A program made the position numbers and the translations under genes. Source: Roseobacter sp. (GTDB lineage Bacteria; Pseudomonadota; Alphaproteobacteria; Rhodobacterales; Rhodobacteraceae). Taken from it: 64,000 bases of DNA. The notes beneath the pieces are model-generated. The model worked only from the letters and a program-made list of their open reading frames with translations. It was not told the DNA's origin and searched no databases. Where the stretch lies: the NCBI GenBank assembly GCA_002731875.1, contig PCCY01000021.1, positions 646,048-710,047 on the forward strand, read 5' to 3'. Below, one piece after another: positions 1-6,955 of this stretch. Each line of letters begins with the position of its first letter. The stretch's first letter is position 1.

Positions 1-1
1 C

Positions 2-649
2 GATGATATTCTATCGGGCAATAATGGCGCAGATAAGCTTTATGGCGACGCAGGCAACGACCGTCTAACGGGTGGTCTGAACGCCGACAGCCTTTGGGGA
101 GGAACAGGCGAAGATCAATTGCGAGGCAGCGCTGGCAGTGATGCTTTGTTTGGCGGCGGAGGTAATGACCAGCTTTTTGGGAACGCTGGAGCGGATAAGA
201 TGGAAGGCGACGGCGGAAACGACAGGCTGGCGGGTGGTATAAACAACGACACGCTGAACGGCGGATCTGGTCGTGACACATTGCAAGGCGATAACGGGTC
301 GGACGTCCTGATCGGGGGTGCAGGCAACGATTTGTTAAAGGGTAACGCAGGCCACGATGTATTGGACGGTGGCGCAGGCGACGATATCTTGGCAGGGGGA
401 ATTGGTGCCGATCGTTTCATTTATGGCGTTGGCAATGACACGATACTAAATTTTCAGGATGGAATTGATAAGCTGGTCTTGGAATCAGGGTTATGGGGAG
501 GAGGGGTAATTTCAGCGTCTCAACTTGATACCTATGTGAGAGAAGCACAAACCGAATACATTACGTTGGATTTCGGTAACGGTAATAGCCTCAGTATATT
601 GAATGTCGAAGCGATTAGCACGTTCGATGGAGATTTTGACATTTCATGA
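2..649 (+). CDS. RTX (hemolysin-type calcium-binding repeat) protein, 3' part only
   Basis: The gene enters from the left edge of the window; 215 residues to the TGA stop are visible. From the first base onward the frame encodes tandem nonapeptides of the GGxGxDxLx type (for example [16 protein letters not shown]), the calcium-binding beta-roll of RTX proteins. About 75 non-repeat residues follow the last repeat and would include the uncleaved type I secretion signal. Family knowledge: such proteins are exported by an ABC/MFP/TolC system and fold outside the cell on binding calcium. The N-terminal effector domain lies outside the window, so the activity (adhesin, protease, lipase, S-layer-like) cannot be told. 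It is convergent with the polysaccharide export operon to its right. Confidence 0.9.
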   Translation, partial: DDILSGNNGADKLYGDAGNDRLTGGLNADSLWGGTGEDQLRGSAGSDALFGGGGNDQLFGNAGADKMEGDGGNDRLAGGINNDTLNGGSGRDTLQGDNGSDVLIGGAGNDLLKGNAGHDVLDGGAGDDILAGGIGADRFIYGVGNDTILNFQDGIDKLVLESGLWGGGVISASQLDTYVREAQTEYITLDFGNGNSLSILNVEAISTFDGDFDIS

Positions 650-683
650 GTGTAAGCGGTGTTGATCAGCTGACTCAAGATTT

Positions 684-1466
684 TTAGAGCTCCAATATAT
701 CGTTGTGGTAGCGGTGTAACAGAAGTTGACCAGTTAGAATAAGCCCTAATGAGACTGAAAAAACATAAATTGGCGATACATATACGGCGTCATAGCTGTT
801 ATAAAAACCCGCGCGAAGACTGCCTATTACATGCACAAGCGGGTTGAACCAAAGCCAATCACGGTAGGGTTGCGGCACAGTTTCTAACGTGAATATGACA
901 GCGGAAACAAGCAGTAACGGCCGCGTGATTATGCCGTAGATTCTTTGCCATACCGGAAAGTATGAAAGTAAAAAGCAATTTAATGCACCGACACCAAGCG
1001 CAAGAACACTTACCATTGCAATAGCAAGCAGAATAGGAGCCGCTTCCATGGAAGTGTGGGTTTCAAATACTGAGGTTATGCCAACCAGAACAACGAACCC
1101 AATTACAAGCTGGGTAGTGAAGTTCAAGAGAAAACGGGCAACGATGGCATCTACAAAAGTGACGCAGGGATAGGTAAGCAATTGGCGTGAATAATTTATT
1201 GACTGCGCAACCTTGGTGCTGACGTCATTAAATGTCAGAAATGGAATAAGCCCAGTCGCATAAAACATCGGAAAGTTTGTACCTAACTGCGGGGTGCGGA
1301 ACCCGATAGAGAATATCACCGAAAGTAATACTATACCCAAGACGGGCTCAGCCAACGCCCAGATATAACCACCCCGCGACCGGCCATACATAGTGGACAT
1401 TTCGCGTAGCATAAGCGCTGAGATAACGCGTGTTGTGGCCAAGCTTAATGTAATCATGGCATTCAC
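684..1466 (-). CDS. Polysaccharide export ABC transporter permease, ABC-2/KpsM family
   Basis: 260 residues with about six hydrophobic segments. The N-terminal stretch YGRSRGGYIWALAEPV (about residues 27-42) is typical of ABC-2 permeases that export capsule or O-antigen (KpsM, RfbA/Wzm type). It would form the membrane channel that moves a lipid-linked polysaccharide across the inner membrane, powered by the ATPase at 2434..3090. It is the last gene of a minus-strand operon reading KpsE-like, ATPase, sulfotransferase, permease, with 23 bases between the sulfotransferase stop and its start. Substrate is unknown. The symbol kpsM is plausible but not given, because the partner genes kpsD/C/S are not visible. 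Confidence 0.85.
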   Translation of the reverse strand: MNAMITLSLATTRVISALMLREMSTMYGRSRGGYIWALAEPVLGIVLLSVIFSIGFRTPQLGTNFPMFYATGLIPFLTFNDVSTKVAQSINYSRQLLTYPCVTFVDAIVARFLLNFTTQLVIGFVVLVGITSVFETHTSMEAAPILLAIAMVSVLALGVGALNCFLLSYFPVWQRIYGIITRPLLLVSAVIFTLETVPQPYRDWLWFNPLVHVIGSLRAGFYNSYDAVYVSPIYVFSVSLGLILTGQLLLHRYHNDILEL

Positions 1467-1489
1467 GTTTCCAATTTACGGAGCATCTT

Positions 1490-2437
1490 TCACGAGTTTA
1501 TCGCATCGGCTTTGAACGAAAGGCAGGGTTCAAGCGCTTTGCACCATGACGGTGGAAGGGTGGCCCCAAATTTTTCACGGCAATAAGTATACTGTGGTTG
1601 CAGAGCTCGTTTAAACTCTAGTCTCAAGTCTTCGGGAAGTACGGCTTCGATACCGACATTTTGGCGCGTTTCAAACTGAGCAAAAAGAGCAGGCACACCG
1701 ATAAATTCGCAAATGTCAAAAATAGTGTTCTCTGAGAACAAGTTTTCATAAAAAATGTATTTAATGCGGTTCAAGGGTATTGCTGATTCCAGCTCCTCAA
1801 TGGTTCGTTGATAATTCCCGCGCTCGATGTTGGCTAAACGATTGTTTGCAATCAAGTGCCTGGCTCGTTGCTCGCAAGCGCGTTGGAATGATTCGGCTTG
1901 ATGGTTTTGGGACCCGACTGCCATACGGATTTGAGACCACATTCGATCCACTGGATCACGCAGTATGAAGATGAACTTGGCACAACCGATGCGCCCCATT
2001 TCTGTGAATCCGGCGCGATCAAGTATCGCATACGCCGGTGTAATATCCGCAATTACGTCTTGATCAGAATGGTCATTTAATAAGTAGGAGACATAGGCTT
2101 GATGATTACCATCATGGTTGGAGTATATTCTTAGTAATTGCGACAAATCTATCAGGGCATCTAGATGATTGTCGTTGTACGCGCCAATTTCGTTGCCGAG
2201 CTTATGTGCCAACATTTTTACCGCGTTAATCCTCACTTCATGCAATTGTTTTGCTTTGCCATAGATAACGTCAAAGTAATGCAGCTCTTTGTTTTTCGTG
2301 AAGTGAATGTGCTTGCTTTCGCGAAGAAGATGGAAAAGCCATGTTGTCCCGGCTTTTTGAGCACCAATGCAGAACAACATTTGAACATCGTCAGGGAACT
2401 GTTTGTCTTTCACGAAACTTCTTTCTGCATGTTTCAC
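1490..2437 (-). CDS. Sulfotransferase family protein inside the polysaccharide export operon
   Basis: 315 residues. GAQKAGTTW (residues 25-33) matches the 5'-phosphosulfate-binding loop of PAPS-dependent sulfotransferases, and RDPVDRMWS (residues 160-168) matches the 3'-phosphate-binding motif. Family members transfer sulfate from PAPS to carbohydrate hydroxyls or amines. Its start overlaps the stop of the ATPase gene by 4 bases (ATGA), so the two are probably translationally coupled, and the permease gene follows. This placement between ATPase and permease suggests it modifies the exported glycan; that is inference. No signal peptide is apparent, as expected for a cytoplasmic enzyme. Confidence 0.85.
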   Translation of the reverse strand: MKHAERSFVKDKQFPDDVQMLFCIGAQKAGTTWLFHLLRESKHIHFTKNKELHYFDVIYGKAKQLHEVRINAVKMLAHKLGNEIGAYNDNHLDALIDLSQLLRIYSNHDGNHQAYVSYLLNDHSDQDVIADITPAYAILDRAGFTEMGRIGCAKFIFILRDPVDRMWSQIRMAVGSQNHQAESFQRACEQRARHLIANNRLANIERGNYQRTIEELESAIPLNRIKYIFYENLFSENTIFDICEFIGVPALFAQFETRQNVGIEAVLPEDLRLEFKRALQPQYTYCREKFGATLPPSWCKALEPCLSFKADAINS

Positions 2438-3090
2438 GCTTGCATGTTGTACTTGTGAAGCTCTATTGCTTCGTTAACATCGTCAAAATATCTTAGTTCC
2501 CCCCTCTCGATTACCGCACCCGCGGTGCACATCTGGCGAACAAGCTCATCGGAGTGACTGACGAAAACGAAGCCCGCCACTTTCATGCGTTCGTTAAACA
2601 CTTGCCGGCTTTTTCTTTTAAATGCGGCGTCACCGACAGCGGTAATTTCGTCAATCAAATACGTGTTGAATTTCAGGCCCATCGAAACGCCGAAGGCTAA
2701 GCGGGATCTCATACCAGATGAGTATGACCTATATGGCGCGTGAAATTGCGATCCTAGCTCTGTAAAATCTTGAACATAATCAACTAATGCGTCCGTATCA
2801 GCACCATAAATCCTTGCGATAAATCGTGTATTTTGTGTTCCGGTCAGGTCCGGATGAAACGAACCTGAGAACCCAACAGGATAAGAGATCGTTCCTTGCC
2901 GTATTATCTTGCCGGAGGTGGGCTTGGAGGTACCAGCCATAAGCTTAAGTAATGTCGACTTTCCGGCCCCATTTCGGCCCAGCAAGCCCACAGACGCACC
3001 GGTGGGGAAAATAACATTGGCGCTTTCCGCGATTACCTTTTTATGACCACGTAAATAAAAATATTTTGTCATGTCTTTAAGCGTTATCAT
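2434..3090 (-). CDS. Polysaccharide export ABC transporter ATPase, KpsT family
   Basis: 218 residues, the usual size of KpsT. The Walker A motif is GRNGAGKS (residues 38-45), the signature is the KpsT-type YSSGM (123-127) rather than LSGGQ, and Walker B is YLIDE (144-148). It would hydrolyse ATP on the cytoplasmic face to drive glycan export through the permease at 684..1466. It starts 4 bases after the stop of the KpsE-like gene and overlaps the sulfotransferase gene by 4 bases. There is no C-terminal carbohydrate-binding domain as in Wzt, so it belongs to the capsule rather than the O-antigen branch. Confidence 0.9.
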   Translation of the reverse strand: MITLKDMTKYFYLRGHKKVIAESANVIFPTGASVGLLGRNGAGKSTLLKLMAGTSKPTSGKIIRQGTISYPVGFSGSFHPDLTGTQNTRFIARIYGADTDALVDYVQDFTELGSQFHAPYRSYSSGMRSRLAFGVSMGLKFNTYLIDEITAVGDAAFKRKSRQVFNERMKVAGFVFVSHSDELVRQMCTAGAVIERGELRYFDDVNEAIELHKYNMQA

Positions 3091-3094
3091 GAAC

Positions 3095-4435
3095 TCAACG
3101 TCTGTCCCTTATAGAGTAACCAAGCGATACCATGATCGACCAGGTCACCAGGCTGAATGCAAACGTAAAGGCCAGCCACATCGGCCGGTTCGGAACCAGC
3201 GATGCCTCCGGCAGTGTTGGGTTGATATGAGTTGCTAGGTATCTTGTTTTTCGACGTGATTCCGATAAAGCACTGTTATATGCCGCTAGCGCCAAGGCAT
3301 ATGTCTGCTCCGCAATCTGTAAACCAACAGTTAGATTTTCGTACTCTCCTACGATGTCGGCAAAAACACCAGGATTCCTGGTTGCTCTATTTCCGGCCCC
3401 AAGTTTTAACCGTTCCTGTACGAGCCTCTTCTCTATTATTGCTCGCCGCCGCGTCGCTTGCTTGTATCGAGGGTCATTTGCAGTCGTAATCTGCTTTAGC
3501 ATATCAATTTCGACCAATACGTCAGCTAGAGCTGTTTCCAGCGTAGTGAGTACGCCACTTTGAATTTGCAATGGAGCATCCGGATAAATGATTTGATGCT
3601 TGTTACGGAACTGAGAAACAGCATCACGAGCCACATTCAGATGTTTTGTAGCAGACCCTAGCTCCTCTCTTGCATTGCGTGTGGTATCATCATGGGCAAT
3701 ATCCGACAGTCTGTTAATTAAATCGGAACTTTCATGGGAAATTGCCAATGCGATGGCTCGGGCATCGGCAGGATTAAATGCTTGTACTTCAAGGTCAATC
3801 AGCCCCGTACTGCTGTCTTTGTAGACTGTAACCATCCGGCTCCAAAAATCAGTCAAATCCTCGATGGTGCCGGGCGGGTGATAGCTGAATATAGGGTCTT
3901 TATCCGGCTCGCCCTTCGCCCATATCTGACGGAGGTCTATTGATGCATCGACTTTCTCCACGATCTCGGGGCTTTGAATAAATTTTTGAAGGATATCTTC
4001 GTCTGAAGAACCCGAACCAGAAAGTTTTGCAATACCTCCCAGCATTTCCACGGCAGAGCTAACATCTTCTGTGTGAACAGAGAATCCTGCAACCGATATA
4101 AATCGATCAGCTGCGCGTTCCCACAGATACCAGGCTGAAAAAAGATTAGGTACCGCAACCCATGCGAAAAAACTAATAAAAACAAGGCGATGGCGTAATT
4201 TAATTCGTGCGCGTAGTGCGGGGGGTGCCACAGGTTCTGGGGCGGCGCGAATTGGTTGCGTAGGAAGAGGGAGAACCTGCCCTTGTTTTTCTGTTGGGTG
4301 CAAAGCCCCAGGCTTTGTCAACATCCGCTGCTCGTGGACGCGCTTCAACGCCTCTTCGCGTTCGCGAGTTTTTTGGACCTTGCGGATTGTATGCGTGACA
4401 TTTGCACCGGTCAATGTTGAGTGTTTTTTATTCAT
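3095..4435 (-). CDS. Capsule export inner membrane protein, KpsE/Wzz-like
   Basis: 446 residues. A charged cytoplasmic N-terminus of about 120 residues is followed by a first membrane segment (around FFAWVAVPNLFSAWYLW), a large periplasmic part with coiled-coil character, a Pro-rich ending (PTLPEASLVPNRP) and a second membrane segment just before the C-terminus. This two-helix hairpin is typical of the polysaccharide co-polymerase/KpsE family, which links the ABC transporter to the outer membrane exporter. The N-terminal extension is longer than in E. coli KpsE. It is the first gene of the minus-strand operon and diverges from the glycosyltransferase at 4527. Confidence 0.85.
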   Translation of the reverse strand: MNKKHSTLTGANVTHTIRKVQKTREREEALKRVHEQRMLTKPGALHPTEKQGQVLPLPTQPIRAAPEPVAPPALRARIKLRHRLVFISFFAWVAVPNLFSAWYLWERAADRFISVAGFSVHTEDVSSAVEMLGGIAKLSGSGSSDEDILQKFIQSPEIVEKVDASIDLRQIWAKGEPDKDPIFSYHPPGTIEDLTDFWSRMVTVYKDSSTGLIDLEVQAFNPADARAIALAISHESSDLINRLSDIAHDDTTRNAREELGSATKHLNVARDAVSQFRNKHQIIYPDAPLQIQSGVLTTLETALADVLVEIDMLKQITTANDPRYKQATRRRAIIEKRLVQERLKLGAGNRATRNPGVFADIVGEYENLTVGLQIAEQTYALALAAYNSALSESRRKTRYLATHINPTLPEASLVPNRPMWLAFTFAFSLVTWSIMVSLGYSIRDRR

Positions 4436-4526
4436 GGTAGATGTACCATTTCAAATGTTCACTCACATAATGTTAATTCCAGTGCGCATATTTTGCGGAT
4501 GTCACCTAATTAAATTGGTTAACATA
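4436..4526. promoter_or_regulatory. Divergent intergenic region between the export operon and a glycosyltransferase gene
   Basis: 91 bases, clearly AT-rich, separate the start of the KpsE-like gene from the chosen ATG of the glycosyltransferase on the other strand. Both promoters must lie here or run into the neighbouring coding sequence. I could not identify a confident -35/-10 pair or operator. Confidence 0.4.
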
Positions 4527-5453
4527 ATGCCTTTACTGCCGCACATCCACATATTGCTTTGTACCAAGGATGGTGAGGCTTGGATATTTGAACAATTGAA
4601 CTCCATTCTGAATCAAACCTACCGCAAGTGGAGCCTCTGGATCAGCGATGACGGGTCAAGCGATGCCACGTTGCGGATAGTATCGGACGTAATATCGGAT
4701 AATCCTGAGCGGTATATTCGCTTATTTCACGGCCCGCAAAAAGGTTGCGCGCGAAACTTTCTGTCATTGCTGATCCGACCCGAACTTGCAGGATCCTGGA
4801 TTGCATTTGCAGATCAGGATGACATTTGGATGCCGCACAAGCTGCACCGTGCTATTGAGATGATCGGACGTGGAACCGGTGCTCAAATATATGCGGGCCG
4901 TTGCGTTTATATCAATTCTATCGGGAAACCAGTTGGTGTCTCACCGCTTCATCATCGCTCACATGATTTTGGAAATGCTCTTGTTCAAAACGTTTTACGC
5001 GGAAACACCCTGGTAATGCCTCCGGCTATCTCATGTTACCTTCAAACTGTTTTTGCTCTAACAAGAGAACTGGATTTGCCTTTCCACGATTGGTGTATTT
5101 ATCTTGCGGTTACCGGCGTTGGATTTGACATTATTCATGACGAAAAACCCGGAGTTTTTTATCGGCAGCATTCGACTAATGTGCTCGGCGCATCCAGGTC
5201 CAACGTGGTTAGGAGAGCGAAGTTAATTTACCGACGCCATTATTCTGATTGGATAGACCGAAACGTAAATTTTTTAGGTCATATTTCGCCATTCCTAGAC
5301 GAGAGTAATCTCACTTTACTCGATAAATTTGTTGAGTTTCGCAAGCGCCGGGGACCACTTTCTAGCAGCGCACTACGGCGCCTCGGTATATATCGACAAA
5401 CGCGCACCGGTGACTACATACTCCAAGCGATGTCATGGTGCGGAAGAATATAA
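4527..5453 (+). CDS. Glycosyltransferase family 2
   Basis: 308 residues from the ATG at 4527. A longer reading from 4380 would overlap the divergent export gene and adds no GT2 sequence, so it was not used. The N-terminus HIHILLCTKDGEAW begins a GT-A fold, followed by the nucleotide-binding DDGSSD (residues 41-46) and the metal-binding region DQDD (96-99). It resembles rhamnosyl- or galactosyl-type transferases of polysaccharide assembly; donor and acceptor cannot be assigned. It ends 6 bases before the convergent sulfotransferase gene at 5460 and probably contributes to the same surface glycan. Confidence 0.85.
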   Translation: MPLLPHIHILLCTKDGEAWIFEQLNSILNQTYRKWSLWISDDGSSDATLRIVSDVISDNPERYIRLFHGPQKGCARNFLSLLIRPELAGSWIAFADQDDIWMPHKLHRAIEMIGRGTGAQIYAGRCVYINSIGKPVGVSPLHHRSHDFGNALVQNVLRGNTLVMPPAISCYLQTVFALTRELDLPFHDWCIYLAVTGVGFDIIHDEKPGVFYRQHSTNVLGASRSNVVRRAKLIYRRHYSDWIDRNVNFLGHISPFLDESNLTLLDKFVEFRKRRGPLSSSALRRLGIYRQTRTGDYILQAMSWCGRI

Positions 5454-5459
5454 ACCAGA

Positions 5460-6224
5460 TCAGTGTAGGATGCGTTCTTGCTTTAGGTTGTTGATTAAAA
5501 TTTCATCTAGTGTAGTAAACCTCATCAACCGAGCACGATTTTCATCACTCTCCATCAGTTTTAAAAGTTCCGCCCAATTATCATTTACATTACAATTGGG
5601 ACCAACATTGATGCGTGTGTTGGCTATGGACACAGGTTTCCCTGTCAATGTCAGTATATCGTTTTCCAAGTTTGAGAGTTTTTTGGTCGTATAGACCCTA
5701 TCCAGATCATGGCAGCTGTTGGTCGCCCTTTGTATAATTTTAGGGGCGCTTAACGTATCGAGATCTATGGAGCTTCTTACTTTTCGGAAGGCAAAGTATT
5801 TGCAATAAAAGTTATCATAATGATCTCGTATGAATCGCTGCCACGCTTCCCCCTCACCAAAAAAATACTCTGGCGCTGTCTTGTTCCTAATTTCTTTTAA
5901 CCCTGCGTTGCAGTCTAAAGACAGTTCTTCACTGTTCAATAAGCTGGATTTGTGAAGTAGATAAAAATAGAATGACGCAATTCTATCCTTCGGATCACGC
6001 AACACGGTAAAGACAAAGCTATCACTGTCAGCGGTATCAAAGGTTTCCCAATCTAAATGGCCTGAATAAAATCTGTACCCTTCAGGGAATTGTCCGTCTG
6101 CACCAGCTTGTGTGTGCACACGTACTGGTGATGTATGTTCCGGCCCAAATATACGAAGCAATTCTGAGTGAACTGTCTGACCTGCTGTTTTGGGAATATG
6201 AAGGAAAACAATTTTTTTGATCAT
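5460..6224 (-). CDS. Sulfotransferase family 2-like protein
   Basis: 254 residues. HIPKTAGQT (residues 9-17) is the PAPS-binding loop of the carbohydrate/heparan-sulfate 2-O-type sulfotransferases (family 2), and RDPKDRIASF (77-86) is the 3'-phosphate site. It is the last of three minus-strand genes joined by 4-base overlaps (glycosyltransferase, acetyltransferase, sulfotransferase). Known family members sulfate glycans, but proteins of this class in bacteria are poorly characterised. Together with the gene at 1490..2437 it gives the locus two separate sulfotransferase types. Confidence 0.8.
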   Translation of the reverse strand: MIKKIVFLHIPKTAGQTVHSELLRIFGPEHTSPVRVHTQAGADGQFPEGYRFYSGHLDWETFDTADSDSFVFTVLRDPKDRIASFYFYLLHKSSLLNSEELSLDCNAGLKEIRNKTAPEYFFGEGEAWQRFIRDHYDNFYCKYFAFRKVRSSIDLDTLSAPKIIQRATNSCHDLDRVYTTKKLSNLENDILTLTGKPVSIANTRINVGPNCNVNDNWAELLKLMESDENRARLMRFTTLDEILINNLKQERILH

Positions 6225-6955
6225 GGCACACCCTCGCGAAGGTCTACAGTTTGAGGCATATAGGCTGGCGTTGAGCCTGTCATTTTATGCACTCCTTTGC
6301 AGAACGCTTCGGGATCAGAAGGGTCGAGGTGGTCCATTTGCCACGGTGCGAATTGCCACCATTGTGCCTGGAGCATTGGACCAATCAGGCCAGGGGGTAG
6401 GCGCATTTTTTTTATTGTCGCAGGGTTCCCAGCTACAACTGCATAGGCTGGTACATCACGGGTAACTACAGCATGAGCCCCGATGATTGCGCCATCTCCG
6501 ATCGTGGTTCCGGCAGCGATATAGGCACCGTGCCCGATCCAGACATCATTACCGATGGTGGTGATTTTTGCGACGGTGGCAGGGGTATTCGATTTGAAAC
6601 TGTAGTTATGGAATTGGTCTGAACCAGGGAAGGTGTCACCGAGGTCATATATCTGATCGCCAAGATAAAATGCAGGGCTGGTTGAAGCCCAGTGAGTGGG
6701 GTGGTTCTGGCGGCCAATCTGAGTACCCTCGCCGAATGAACAATACCTCCCGATACGAGCTGCAAAGCAATAACCGGACACTTGATAAGAGAATGCCCCA
6801 AGCTCTATCGAGTGTTCGTATTGCGTCCATTTCAAGCTGCCGGGTGCCTCGAGCACCGTATGCAGAGGTAAATTTACGTTCGGTGTGCCACGGCTGAGCA
6901 CTTCTATGCCCGCACGACGCAACACTTTAAGCGGAACAGATAACTTTGTCATCAT
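6221..6955 (-). CDS. CatB/XAT-like hexapeptide-repeat acetyltransferase
   Basis: 244 residues with left-handed beta-helix hexapeptide repeats in the second half (IGNDVWIGHGAYIAAG and onward) and the ending YAVVAGNPA that is typical of xenobiotic/Vat-type acetyltransferases. These trimeric enzymes move an acetyl group from acetyl-CoA to a hydroxyl or amino group. Its start overlaps the upstream glycosyltransferase stop and its stop overlaps the downstream sulfotransferase start, each by 4 bases. In this context O-acetylation of a polysaccharide is more likely than drug resistance; that is inference. Confidence 0.85.
   Translation of the reverse strand: MMTKLSVPLKVLRRAGIEVLSRGTPNVNLPLHTVLEAPGSLKWTQYEHSIELGAFSYQVSGYCFAARIGRYCSFGEGTQIGRQNHPTHWASTSPAFYLGDQIYDLGDTFPGSDQFHNYSFKSNTPATVAKITTIGNDVWIGHGAYIAAGTTIGDGAIIGAHAVVTRDVPAYAVVAGNPATIKKMRLPPGLIGPMLQAQWWQFAPWQMDHLDPSDPEAFCKGVHKMTGSTPAYMPQTVDLREGVP

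Noticed and set aside
65-420. Minus-strand open frames opposite the RTX repeats
   Set aside because: They arise from the repetitive GGxGxD codons read in reverse, and the Pro/Ala/Ser-rich translations show no domain.
4380-4526. Longer start for the GT2 gene
   Set aside because: It would overlap the divergent KpsE-like gene and adds 49 residues outside the GT2 fold.
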